Part shown: positions 16,359-23,772 of the stretch, piece by piece
Layout of the letters: every line of letters begins with the position of its first letter
Position numbering within the stretch: the first letter of the stretch is position 1
Translations under genes and position numbers: made by a program
IMG/VR virus record: IMGVR_UViG_3300001827_000045
Coordinates: 1-28,501 of that record
Reading direction: 5' to 3' (one strand)
DNA: 28,501 nt
DNA from: a virus
Notes under the pieces: model-generated
What the model was told of the DNA's origin: nothing
The model's input: the letters and a program-made list of their open reading frames with translations, nothing else
The model's database searches: none

Positions 16359-16587
16359 GCTGCTCTAGCTCACTGATAAGTCTATCAAGATACCACTTTG
16401 CTTTACGCAAATCCTCTAGCCCATTCTTGTAAGGCCATCGCCAGAGATACTTAAAGGAGTTTTGCCAACAGTAAGCAGCGTGGGGTTCTACATTTGTTCC
16501 CTCTGTCATGGCCTTCATTGCATCAATACATTCAATGCCAGACTGATTGTAGTGCGAGGGTTTGTTTACAGGGTCATGCATTTCCAA
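16342..16587 (-). CDS. DUF3310 protein (T7 gp1.7 C-terminal-like)
   Basis: An 81-aa protein with the DUF3310 signature: 'DPVNKPSHYNQSGIECIDAM' at the N-terminus, 'YCWQNSFKYLWRWPYKNG' (about 38-56), and 'DLRKAKWYLDRLISELE'. The family includes the C-terminal part of T7 gp1.7, reported as a nucleotide kinase, and is common beside nucleotide metabolism genes in phages. A TTG at 16587 is eight bases after GGAG; an ATG two codons later (16581) is 14 bases away, so I prefer the TTG, without certainty. It overlaps the upstream gene by 14 bases. Confidence 0.88.
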   Translation of the reverse strand: MEMHDPVNKPSHYNQSGIECIDAMKAMTEGTNVEPHAAYCWQNSFKYLWRWPYKNGLEDLRKAKWYLDRLISELEQHEEKV

Positions 16588-16930
16588 ATGTCTTACTCCA
16601 TTTGCTCAGCTTAATGACGTTGCCTTCTATTTCATACTCTGTCTTCTCTCCCTCTAGTTCTAGCAATGCTTCCTCGTATGCATCAGGGAAAAGCTCTTTT
16701 AGGATATCCTCTCTGTATTCATCAAGCTCGTCTGAAAAGTCAGGATAATCTGTAAGAAACTCAAGGAAAGCAGCAATGGTGACAGCTACTTCAAGGCCAC
16801 CTGCAGTAGCTGCAGTAGTTTTATCTTGGTCAAACGCAAGGCCCGTAGAAAAAGTACCATCCCACTGACCCTCTTTTTCATTGGCTCGGATCAGGAAAGC
16901 AACCTCGCCTTTTTCAATCTTTACTTTCAT
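16574..16930 (-). CDS. Hypothetical phage protein (118 aa)
   Basis: The N-terminal half looks like a small alpha/beta domain (MKVKIEKGEVAFLIRANEKE; GTFSTGLAFDQDK; GLEVAVTIAAFLEFLTDYP). The C-terminal half is strongly acidic and helical (DELDEYREDILKELFPDAYE), ending KLSKWSKTFGNA. No motif of a known enzyme was seen. It starts one base after the endonuclease I stop, with AAGGGA six bases upstream, and its stop lies inside the DUF3310 start region. It is likely a member of the replication and nucleotide operon, but I do not recognise its function. Confidence 0.75.
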   Translation of the reverse strand: MKVKIEKGEVAFLIRANEKEGQWDGTFSTGLAFDQDKTTAATAGGLEVAVTIAAFLEFLTDYPDFSDELDEYREDILKELFPDAYEEALLELEGEKTEYEIEGNVIKLSKWSKTFGNA

Positions 16931-16931
16931 A

Positions 16932-17366
16932 TCAGTCCCTTCGTTTAACTATGAGTTTCTTATTCTTAGTACGTGAACCTGCTTCTGTCAACCACTCTTC
17001 GGGTATAACTCTGTGTGACCACTTAAAATTATTCTTGTCACACCAATCACAGTAGCGTGTCTTAGCACCCTTGTACAGCTTGGCTTTAGAATTGCTGAAC
17101 ACAAAGCGTATATCTAGGTTAGGGTGCTGTCTCTGTATCTCTAAGTGCTTATGTCTATCTTCGCTGTCAAAGATGCCTTTAGTCTCAACAAGGATGCCAT
17201 TGTCTAACTCAAAGTCTGGCGTGTAAGTACGGTAGCGTAGGTCTTCCCACTCAATCCTTAGCTCTTCGTAGCATACTTTCTTCTGCCGTTCTTTAAGGAA
17301 AGCAGCGGCCTCTTTTTCAAGGCCACTGCGATACCGTCTTACGTTATGCTTCCGTGCTGTCGTCAT
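16932..17366 (-). CDS. T7-type endonuclease I (Holliday junction resolvase)
   Basis: A 144-aa protein, close to the 149 aa of T7 gp3. The catalytic set lines up by eye: Glu17 in 'SGLEKE', Asp51 in 'YTPDFEL', Glu61 and Lys63 in 'VETKG', equivalent to T7 Glu20, Asp55, Glu65 and Lys67. The end contains 'YCDWCDKNNFKW' and 'IPEEWL', also typical. It nicks branched DNA and, in T7, helps degrade host DNA. It overlaps the exonuclease gene by 23 bases and precedes a hypothetical gene by one base. Together with endonuclease VII the phage has two resolvase families. Confidence 0.92.
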   Translation of the reverse strand: MTTARKHNVRRYRSGLEKEAAAFLKERQKKVCYEELRIEWEDLRYRTYTPDFELDNGILVETKGIFDSEDRHKHLEIQRQHPNLDIRFVFSNSKAKLYKGAKTRYCDWCDKNNFKWSHRVIPEEWLTEAGSRTKNKKLIVKRRD

Positions 17367-18210
17367 TGATTAGCACGTAGTCTACTTCTGGAAGAACCTT
17401 AGCTGTTGATACTCTAGAGGGAAGTGTTTGTAGTTGTGGGAAACACTTCCTCTTGTAGTCACAGAACTTACACCCATCAGCTAAGATTAGATTGCCTGAT
17501 GGCTTCTTTCTGTATGTCTCAGGGATAGGCGTAAAGCAACGCTTGAAGGGTTCATCGTTGTCAATGTAGTTTACTACAGATTGGATTTCCTGCAGCACAG
17601 CATCCTTATCTACGTCAGATGCATCTACATATTTGAACATTCCGTTAGCTTTATTAACTACCCACCAGCCACCTATATCTTTGTTAGCTGCAGTAGCGTA
17701 GCCTACAAGCTGTGACACGTAACCAAAGCTGTCACCCTTCTGTAGAGTTTCAAGGGAGTCAAACTTATTCTGGTAAGACCAAGGCGATGCGCTCTTAACG
17801 TCATCAATCTTACCGTCCAACTCCATGTCATACTCACCATTAATCTCACGACCATTGGCTAGTTTGAGGGTGACACTATCGTTGTCCTTGAAGTCTACAC
17901 CTGCTGAGCGAAGCAGCCCTTTGAACACAGCCTCAATGATATCACCGAGGATCATGTTCATCAGGAAGTGCGGCGGCAGGGGCGTCTTGTCTGTAGGATC
18001 ATTCTTCTCAAACCATAGCTGACACTTAGGCTTACCAATGTTAGACATACGCAAGCGGAACTCGTCACGTGGACCTGAGTTAAACTGCTTGTGTAGTGCA
18101 GCCTTAACATCGGAGGCAACCTTATCAGCCACCTCCTCAGTCATTGTAGCATCGCCAGCCATAGCCTTCTGCAAGAATGCATAGACCATTAGCTCTGCTG
18201 GATGGTTCAT
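17344..18210 (-). CDS. Cas4/RecB-like PD-(D/E)XK exonuclease with Fe-S cysteines
   Basis: A 288-aa protein. The nuclease core is seen as 'GEYDMELDGK' (Asp128), 'DDVKSASPW' (Asp137-x-Lys139) and 'SQLVGYATA' (Gln167...Tyr171, the QxxxY motif). Cys63 plus a C-terminal trio Cys247, Cys250 and Cys256 ('CKFCDYKRKC') form the one-plus-three cysteine pattern that binds an iron-sulfur cluster in Cas4 and AddB nucleases. Expected activity is DNA exonuclease, the counterpart of T7 gp6 in host DNA breakdown and recombination. The start overlaps the upstream stop by ATGA. A CRISPR-linked role is unlikely given the phage replication context. Confidence 0.87.
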   Translation of the reverse strand: MNHPAELMVYAFLQKAMAGDATMTEEVADKVASDVKAALHKQFNSGPRDEFRLRMSNIGKPKCQLWFEKNDPTDKTPLPPHFLMNMILGDIIEAVFKGLLRSAGVDFKDNDSVTLKLANGREINGEYDMELDGKIDDVKSASPWSYQNKFDSLETLQKGDSFGYVSQLVGYATAANKDIGGWWVVNKANGMFKYVDASDVDKDAVLQEIQSVVNYIDNDEPFKRCFTPIPETYRKKPSGNLILADGCKFCDYKRKCFPQLQTLPSRVSTAKVLPEVDYVLINDDSTEA

Positions 18211-19088
18211 TCGTCTACGTCCACGAAGTCGTTGTCGATAATGCCCTTGACCATAGCCTCATCTTCTTTGGTCAAGCCACTGCCGCAACGTTCCGCATGA
18301 AGGTCAAGGATTTTACCGTTGGTATACTCAATGACTTCGATGAAGTTACGCAGGGTATCGTTGTCTTCCGGTGTAATATCACAGACGTTACCAAGAGAGG
18401 CATCAACGAAGCCAAACTTAGCACCCGTAGGGATAGAGCCTTCCTTAGAACTAAGCACAAGCTCACACATAATAGGAAGCATATTCTTTCCTGTGATCTT
18501 CTTTACTGCAGCGTCAACGTTCTTGATGCTGTTCTGGTTCTTCACATCAAAGACAAAGGGAATGCTTGTATAATCTGCAGTAAGATCATTCCCCTTAGCA
18601 TCCTTAGGATTATCAATGCTCAGGGTGCCATAGATAACCTTAGTGCGCTTGACTGAACGGATGACTTGCTTAGTCTTATCCGGCAGTGCGTCGAAGTCTT
18701 CGATGTAACCGGAAGGCCGACCAAGGTTGAACCCACCAATGTTATCCTTAAGATCGCCGTTCAAGTTGTTAGCAAGAACAGTCTTTTCCATTTCATTAGT
18801 GTCAGCGTTCCAGCGTGTCCACTGTTGACGCATTGCGAAGATGCGGATACGAAGCTCAGTTGCATAAACAACTTCCTCGCCACGGGTGACAGTGTACGTA
18901 CCGATAGGCAGAACCTCTGTCTTGATCTTCTTGCCGTTGAAGTCTACCTCACCCATGACAGGCTGATGGATCATGCCTACACGGGAAAGACTGGGGGTGG
19001 CTTGAGAGGTAGAACCTCCTGTGCTGATACCCATAAGGTCTGCCATAGACTGACCACGTTCATTTGCAATAGTAAGTTCTGTGCTCAT
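18207..19088 (-). CDS. Candidate single-stranded DNA-binding protein
   Basis: A 293-aa protein. No direct homology was recognised, but features fit an SSB. A beta-rich core is suggested by 'KIKTEVLPIGTYTVTRGEEV', 'ELRIRIFAMRQQWTRW' and 'SIPFVFDVKNQ'. The tail is acidic and flexible, ending in DNDFVDVDE, like the partner-binding tails of T7 gp2.5 and bacterial SSB. It lies between DNA polymerase and exonuclease, with its own strong sigma70 promoter and an AAGGAG six bases before the ATG, as expected for a protein needed in large amounts. Alternatively it is another replication accessory protein. The gene is certain; the role is inferred. Confidence 0.6.
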   Translation of the reverse strand: MSTELTIANERGQSMADLMGISTGGSTSQATPSLSRVGMIHQPVMGEVDFNGKKIKTEVLPIGTYTVTRGEEVVYATELRIRIFAMRQQWTRWNADTNEMEKTVLANNLNGDLKDNIGGFNLGRPSGYIEDFDALPDKTKQVIRSVKRTKVIYGTLSIDNPKDAKGNDLTADYTSIPFVFDVKNQNSIKNVDAAVKKITGKNMLPIMCELVLSSKEGSIPTGAKFGFVDASLGNVCDITPEDNDTLRNFIEVIEYTNGKILDLHAERCGSGLTKEDEAMVKGIIDNDFVDVDE

Positions 19089-19120
19089 AGTATCTCCTTA
19101 GAGCTTATCAAAGAGTCCTA

Positions 19121-19149
19121 GTTATACCGTCATACGTCCTTTGTGTCAA
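19121..19149 (-). promoter_or_regulatory. Sigma70-type promoter for the SSB-candidate gene
   Basis: On the minus strand, TTGACA (19149-19144) and TATAAC (19126-19121) are separated by exactly 17 bases. It overlaps the last codons of the DNA polymerase gene and lies about 32 bases upstream of the start codon at 19088. The -35 is perfect and the -10 has five of six consensus bases. Confidence 0.75.
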
Positions 19150-21178
19150 GCCAATTCGGACCTATTTTTGCTTCCAAAAGTAGCTCGACGTTTAACTTTA
19201 TGCCGTAAGTATCCTCTACCAAAGAGTTAATGTTCTGGTTGAGGCTATCAATAATATGTATCACCCTATCTTTTTCTGACGGGTGTACATCAACAACCAT
19301 ACTGTCGTGTACTGTGTTTACAAGTACCGACTGCAAGGGCTGCAGCATACGAGCCAACTCGTTAAACACAACAGGTACTACATCCCCTGTAGCAAAGCCC
19401 TGCACAGGGTAGTTCTTAATCATAGTGAAGTGCGTAGGCGTTCCGTTAGCCCTACGTGCTATGTCAGGGAAGGCATACTGTCTGCCGCTTACGTTAGTGA
19501 TCTTCATAAAGCGCAGCGCCTCATTAGCCAGCTTCTTGTGCCAAGCCCCTATGCCCTGATACTTCTCAGTGAAGTGCGTGTAGTATGCCTGCTCTGCCTT
19601 GCTACGGCCATAACCTGTAGCACCAAACAGCGGTGCAAAGGTATGTTCTTTAGCTGCCTGCCGGGACGTAGGCTGGCCTGCATCAGTAATAACTTTAGCA
19701 GTGTAGCTGTGAACATCAAACCCTGTCTCAATCTCCCGCATTGCAACACTATCCTGTGCCAGAAAGGCAGCAGTGCGAAACTCTAGTTGTGCAAAGTCAG
19801 CTTCCATGATGTAGCCACCATCCCACCGAGAGGTGAACACACGTTTAACTGGGAACGTACCGCCACGTGGCATATTCTGCATATTAGGATTACGACCAGA
19901 GAAGCGGCCAGTAGCTGTTATGTGCTGCGTCAATCCTACATGAAGGAAGTCGTCATGCTTAGTGTAGCCTTCGATACCATCTACAAAACTAGATAGGTAA
20001 CTAGACACAGCGGACAGCCTCTTAAGATCAGACAAGAATGTAACTGCATCCTGCATGTTGTTATTCTTAGCTGTAGAGATAAGCGTGTCAAGGTTATCTT
20101 TGCCCGTGCTGAAACCATTAGCACTGACCCATGCCTTACTTGGTGCTGTAAACTTAAGTCCAGCCACCTGCTTAGTCTCTTCTAGTTGATAGCCACGGGC
20201 ATCGCAGTCCTTACATTTGTTAGGCTTGCTATACTTTGTGCCATCCTTCCTTACTTTGTAGGTTTTGCCTTGTCCCTCACAGGTAGGACAAGTGAATGCC
20301 TTAGTGCGATACAAGGTCTTACTGTTTGCATTGACTGCAGCTTTAAACTCTTGTGGTGTATTCGTAAAGTTGAACAGGTCTACCCATTCTTTCTTATTGT
20401 TTACACTACGAGAGAACACAACCTGAGACATTTGCTCTGGTGAGTTGAGGTTAATAGGCGTATCGCCCATAAGCTCACGCACTTTGTATTGCAAGCGTGT
20501 CTCAATGTCAGCACGTTCCTTCTCAAACAAGTCACGTACTTTGTTTAGTTCTTGCCTGTCTACTTTGAACCCTGACATATACATTCGGGTAAGGGTTTTG
20601 CAGGTTCTGAAAGTAACTCCTCTAACGGTTGAAAGGGAGTTGGATTCGGGCTTGGCATAATCCCGTTCGATTGAGTGGAACAACTCACTAGTAGTGAGAA
20701 GGTCACACCGGAGATAATGGCTAAGCTCACGAAGAGGAATCTCGTTAGTATTACATCCTTGCTTAAAGTAAGTCTTAAGCGTGTCATCTTTCTGTACCTC
20801 TAGGTTGCGCCGCTCAGCACAAGCGGCAAGAGACAGTGGCTGCTTCTGTCCACGTAGCAACAGATACTCTGCAAGCATAGTGTCATATACGTCACCGTCA
20901 TACTTGAAGCCACTCTCCCACAGCCACATCAAGTCGTGCTGTAGGTTGTGACCAATAAGCAGGGTAGTCATGTCTAGTACTTGCTGTACAAAGGCACGAC
21001 CTAGCCCTGACTTGTCTTTGTATTCTACGTGATCCAGTGTTACAATGTGCAACTCTTCGTGATTGTCTACGTTAAGAAGGCCCACTTGAGTCAAGCTATT
21101 CAAAGGTTCAAACGGATCAATGTGATCCCGTCCATCCCGCTTAGTGATACTATTCTCTACGTCTAGTACAAGTCGCAT
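19130..21178 (-). CDS. Family-A (T7-like) replicative DNA polymerase
   Basis: A 682-aa protein (T7 gp5 has 704). The 3'-5' exonuclease domain shows Asp6/Glu8 ('LVLDVEN'), 'GHNLQHDLMW' (Asp82) and 'YLRCDL' (Tyr155, Asp159). The polymerase domain shows motif A 'MEADFAQLEFR' (Asp461), motif B 'RQAAKEHTFAPLFGATGYG' (506-524) and motif C 'TVHDSMVVDV' (His624, Asp625). All catalytic residues are present, so it should be active with proofreading. In the thumb region residues 297-325 form an unusual CxxC...CxxC zinc-ribbon-like insert, about where T7 polymerase has its thioredoxin-binding loop. The helicase gene ends 11 bases upstream. It is the phage replicase. Confidence 0.95.
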   Translation of the reverse strand: MRLVLDVENSITKRDGRDHIDPFEPLNSLTQVGLLNVDNHEELHIVTLDHVEYKDKSGLGRAFVQQVLDMTTLLIGHNLQHDLMWLWESGFKYDGDVYDTMLAEYLLLRGQKQPLSLAACAERRNLEVQKDDTLKTYFKQGCNTNEIPLRELSHYLRCDLLTTSELFHSIERDYAKPESNSLSTVRGVTFRTCKTLTRMYMSGFKVDRQELNKVRDLFEKERADIETRLQYKVRELMGDTPINLNSPEQMSQVVFSRSVNNKKEWVDLFNFTNTPQEFKAAVNANSKTLYRTKAFTCPTCEGQGKTYKVRKDGTKYSKPNKCKDCDARGYQLEETKQVAGLKFTAPSKAWVSANGFSTGKDNLDTLISTAKNNNMQDAVTFLSDLKRLSAVSSYLSSFVDGIEGYTKHDDFLHVGLTQHITATGRFSGRNPNMQNMPRGGTFPVKRVFTSRWDGGYIMEADFAQLEFRTAAFLAQDSVAMREIETGFDVHSYTAKVITDAGQPTSRQAAKEHTFAPLFGATGYGRSKAEQAYYTHFTEKYQGIGAWHKKLANEALRFMKITNVSGRQYAFPDIARRANGTPTHFTMIKNYPVQGFATGDVVPVVFNELARMLQPLQSVLVNTVHDSMVVDVHPSEKDRVIHIIDSLNQNINSLVEDTYGIKLNVELLLEAKIGPNWLDTKDV
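20204..20290 (-). other. Zinc-ribbon-like CxxC...CxxC insert within the DNA polymerase
   Basis: Codons 297-325 of the polymerase encode CPTCEGQGKTYKV and, after a Lys-rich loop, CKDCDARGY. The CxxCxGxG start is like the DnaJ/zinc-ribbon type. It lies between the thumb helix (SPEQMSQVVF, about 246-255) and the continuation 'STGKDNLDTLIST'. Metal binding is inferred from four well-spaced cysteines. Confidence 0.65.
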
Positions 21179-21189
21179 CTGTCTCTCCT

Positions 21190-22413
21190 CTAGGACGTAT
21201 AGATAGAACGCCCTCCGTCTAGCTCTGTATGGATCACACCGTGATATCCACCCTTAAGCTTATTCTTGGCAATGTTCAAGTGCCTTTGAGTGTCTTGCTC
21301 TTCTGCACCCTCAACTACAGGGTTCTTAGAGATAAGGATCATTAGGTCAGCCTCTGCTGCCTTACCTGTCTTAGAGCCTTCCATCATGGACTGGTCAACA
21401 AAGACCTTACCCTCTGCTACTGCAGACAACTGTGACATCCATACAACACAACACTTGTATTGCTTGGCAATGTTACGTGCGTGGATAGCTGCATCCTTCA
21501 AGTAAATGTCAGACTTGTCACTGCTCTTGGTGGCAAACTTGTCACCCATATCTAGGATAACAATGTCAGGCTTCTCGTGTTTAACGACTGCCTCAACCCA
21601 ACGCATATCTTTGTTGGTGCTATCCTTGATGCGAATGTTCTGACGTACGGGCTCATAACGTGAACGAGCTAGAGAAATGTTAGCACGAACCTCGTCCATA
21701 GTCATGTTAGTTGCAGCGCATAGATACCGTGCACCTACACGTTCATAACTCTCTTCGTTACACAAGATGATACACTTGGCACCCTGCTTAGCCCAACCAT
21801 CAGGGCCAGCTACAAGACTGGCATGGAAAGAAGTTTTACCAGTATTAGGACGAGCACCAACCAGAAGGAGATGCCCCCCACTAACACCTTCCACTTTTCT
21901 ACGGAGAGTGGGGATGTTAAACTTCCATTGTGTCTCCAGATCATTAGCAGTAAGCAGCGTGTCAATACTAATATCATTCCACTCAATACGTAGATTGGGA
22001 GTAAAGTCATCCTTGTAATCCTCAAGTAGTCGGCGCAAAGGTTCAAGTGTAGTCTTCGTACCGTTCACAAACTCAAAGCCAATGTTAGCTACCTGATCCC
22101 CAACATACTGCTGGAACATACTAGATAGAACATCCTCTGCAATCTCTGGCTTGATAGGCTCTGCCTTGTCAATCTTACGGAACAGATCATCGTATGCAGA
22201 CTTAGTTGCAGTAGTCATGCTCTGGTTCTGAGCTTGGAATACAGCGTGTAGGTCTTGCACTGTAAGGTCAGTGTCGTAAACTTCCATAGCAGAATCAAGG
22301 GCTTGCTTTAGCTTACGAACATCCTTGCTAAAGATGTTATCAGGACAGCGGATACCCTTGTGCTGCTCATAGAAGTCCTTGTTGAGTAGCGTCTTAAGTA
22401 GTGCCAACTCCAT
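21190..22413 (-). CDS. DnaB/T7 gp4-type replicative helicase (no primase domain)
   Basis: A 407-aa protein. The RecA-like motor is in the C-terminal two thirds: 'GGHLLLVGARPNTGKTSFHA' with Walker A at 186-194, 'CIILCNEES' (H1a), 'DIVILDMGDK' (Walker B, about 284-293), 'CCVVWMSQLS' (H3), and 'HLNIAKNKLKGGYHG' with a late arginine as in DnaB-family hexamers. The N-terminal 150 residues are helical and serve as a linker and oligomerisation part. It unwinds DNA 5'-3' ahead of the polymerase. The primase is a separate gene 1.3 kb upstream, unlike the fused T7 gp4. The ATG lies within the 3' end of the upstream gene (20-base overlap). Confidence 0.92.
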   Translation of the reverse strand: MELALLKTLLNKDFYEQHKGIRCPDNIFSKDVRKLKQALDSAMEVYDTDLTVQDLHAVFQAQNQSMTTATKSAYDDLFRKIDKAEPIKPEIAEDVLSSMFQQYVGDQVANIGFEFVNGTKTTLEPLRRLLEDYKDDFTPNLRIEWNDISIDTLLTANDLETQWKFNIPTLRRKVEGVSGGHLLLVGARPNTGKTSFHASLVAGPDGWAKQGAKCIILCNEESYERVGARYLCAATNMTMDEVRANISLARSRYEPVRQNIRIKDSTNKDMRWVEAVVKHEKPDIVILDMGDKFATKSSDKSDIYLKDAAIHARNIAKQYKCCVVWMSQLSAVAEGKVFVDQSMMEGSKTGKAAEADLMILISKNPVVEGAEEQDTQRHLNIAKNKLKGGYHGVIHTELDGGRSIYTS

Positions 22414-22654
22414 TATATCTCTCTCCTCGTATTAGGTGCACCTTGAACAAGCCCTCAGTTTTATGCATAGAGGCTATCATGTCAAGGAATTGTTTGTATG
22501 AAACTTCAAGTACAGAAAACCTGTCTAAACTTTCTTGCCACTGTCGTATAAATACAACACCGTCAGACAGGATGATCTGCAAGTCTTCGTGCTTACCGTC
22601 TTCGTCAAGACAGGTAACTATAGTGGAGTCGAACTCATGCTCAACACTGAACAT
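22394..22654 (-). CDS. Hypothetical protein (86 aa)
   Basis: A small alpha/beta-looking protein (MFSVEHEFDSTIVTCLDEDG; LQIILSDGVVFIRQW), with a helix 'YKQFLDMIASMHKTEGLF' near the C-terminus. No family was recognised. The beta-strand-rich start and the phrase 'DGVVFIRQW' suggest a small binding domain, nothing more. Its start shares a base with the stop of the preceding 69-aa gene (22654), and its end overlaps the helicase start by 20 bases, so it belongs to the replication operon and is probably translated by coupling. Confidence 0.7.
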   Translation of the reverse strand: MFSVEHEFDSTIVTCLDEDGKHEDLQIILSDGVVFIRQWQESLDRFSVLEVSYKQFLDMIASMHKTEGLFKVHLIRGERYNGVGTT

Positions 22655-22863
22655 TATACTTTGTCCAGCTTGGCTAGAGTAAGTCTAATCATATAAGCAG
22701 TGTCACAAGCAGGGACGCCATCATCAAGGTCTTGAAGAGTAGCCTCAACCAAGGCCATCAGACTGTCATACTTATTTGACATAGCTTCAAGAGCCTCACG
22801 ATTACCATGCCGTGCTTCTTCATTAGCTACTTTCTCTAGTTTACTCAAGTCCCATTTAGCCAT
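22654..22863 (-). CDS. Hypothetical helical protein (69 aa)
   Basis: The protein is all-helical by eye: 'MAKWDLSKLEKVANEEARHG', then 'EALEAMSNKYDSLMALVEAT', then 'DTAYMIRLTLAKLDKV'. There are no Cys pairs and no TM helix. It overlaps the previous gene by eight bases and the next by one. GGAGATAAAGAAG upstream provides a ribosome binding site about 8-10 bases from the ATG. It is likely a small accessory protein of the replication operon; I do not recognise the family. Confidence 0.7.
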   Translation of the reverse strand: MAKWDLSKLEKVANEEARHGNREALEAMSNKYDSLMALVEATLQDLDDGVPACDTAYMIRLTLAKLDKV

Positions 22864-23104
22864 CTTCTTTATCTCCTACATTAGCCTCTTCATAGTCATC
22901 TGTCTCATACCTCACATGATCCTCTATAAAGTCATACACTACCTGTATATCTAATCCAGCGGCAGCGCAGTATAGCACCAGCTTCAAGCCTTCTTCTGCT
23001 AGTAGCCCACGGCAGTGTGCATCCATGTGAAACTTGTATGTTGCACTACCATCCTCGTGTTCTTCTACGGTTTCGACACCAATAATACCTGCATCACTCA
23101 TCAT
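22856..23104 (-). CDS. Hypothetical acidic protein (82 aa)
   Basis: The protein reads MMSDAGIIGVETVEEHEDGS, a strand 'ATYKFHMDAHC', a helix 'GLLAEEGLKLVLYCAAAGLD', and an acidic tail 'YETDDYEEANVGDKEDG'. The centre is amphipathic rather than a membrane helix. It overlaps the ThyX stop by four bases (ATGA) and the next gene by eight. The function is unknown; from its position between thyX and helicase it may affect nucleotide supply or replication, but there is no direct evidence. The second Met at 23101 is an equally possible start. Confidence 0.65.
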   Translation of the reverse strand: MMSDAGIIGVETVEEHEDGSATYKFHMDAHCRGLLAEEGLKLVLYCAAAGLDIQVVYDFIEDHVRYETDDYEEANVGDKEDG

Positions 23105-23772
23105 TCTTCATACGCCCTTAATGCTTCCCATGCTACAGGAAACAGTTCCCCCATCTTCTCACTGATCTGATCTGCCACGATCCTGCTTTCGTACTGTGTG
23201 TCACTGGCGCAGCGTAGTTTGCACATGGCAGCAAAGGCATCTAGTGATCCTGACCAATACCACTCGGTCATTGTGCTTTGAGGCAGGACCATGCGGGCTT
23301 GCTCAGGTGCTACTCCATGTCTAAGCAAATCATTATATGCAATAAGACACGCCCAATTAGTGTCTCCCCAATCACCTACATCAACGACACCTTCAGACCC
23401 TTGCTTCTTATCAGCACTACGACCACGCCATGTGTCAGGCACATAGAACTCAGGCTCTTCGTCTACGTAACGACGACTGATCTCATTCCAACGCAGGAAC
23501 TTATGCTTCACTAGCTGTCGGGCCACGAAGATAGGTGCCTTGACATGAAAGGATGCGAAGGCATGACCGAAAGGCGACAGGTGCTTGTGCTTGGCTAGGT
23601 ATTTGATTAGCTTGGTGTCACGTGCATCAACTACAGGCATATCACCCGACCAATCACCCATTTCCACCCAGCGTATCTCTTCACAATGTGATTTCTTACC
23701 AAAACTAACCCTTGCTGCGTTCACTACGCTTAGGTCACTCCCCATGTGGTCAATGTATGTAGCTTTAATCAT
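23101..23772 (-). CDS. thyX: FAD-dependent thymidylate synthase ThyX
   Basis: A 223-aa protein that makes dTMP from dUMP with FAD, NADPH and methylene-THF. The ThyX signature RHRxxSxNExSxRY appears as 'KHKFLRWNEISRRY' (89-102). Both arginines of RHR are lysines and the first serine is an arginine, while Asn96, Glu97, Ser99 and Arg101 are kept. The C-terminal dUMP/FAD-binding element is seen as 'LRCASDTQYESRIVA', matching RxxxxAQxEIR. An N-terminal 'ARVSFGKKS' fits substrate binding. Similar KHKFLR variants are, as I recall, frequent in phage ThyX, so it is probably functional. It overlaps the primase end by eight bases. It works with RNR to supply dTTP. Confidence 0.9.
   Translation of the reverse strand: MIKATYIDHMGSDLSVVNAARVSFGKKSHCEEIRWVEMGDWSGDMPVVDARDTKLIKYLAKHKHLSPFGHAFASFHVKAPIFVARQLVKHKFLRWNEISRRYVDEEPEFYVPDTWRGRSADKKQGSEGVVDVGDWGDTNWACLIAYNDLLRHGVAPEQARMVLPQSTMTEWYWSGSLDAFAAMCKLRCASDTQYESRIVADQISEKMGELFPVAWEALRAYEE

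Noticed and set aside
17344-18210. CRISPR-associated Cas4
   Set aside because: The motifs match, but there are no repeats or other cas genes; the gene sits in a phage replication operon where such exonucleases are normal.
18177-19121. Two plus-strand ORFs of 159 and 151 codons
   Set aside because: Antisense to the SSB candidate and the exonuclease; no convincing starts and no domain.
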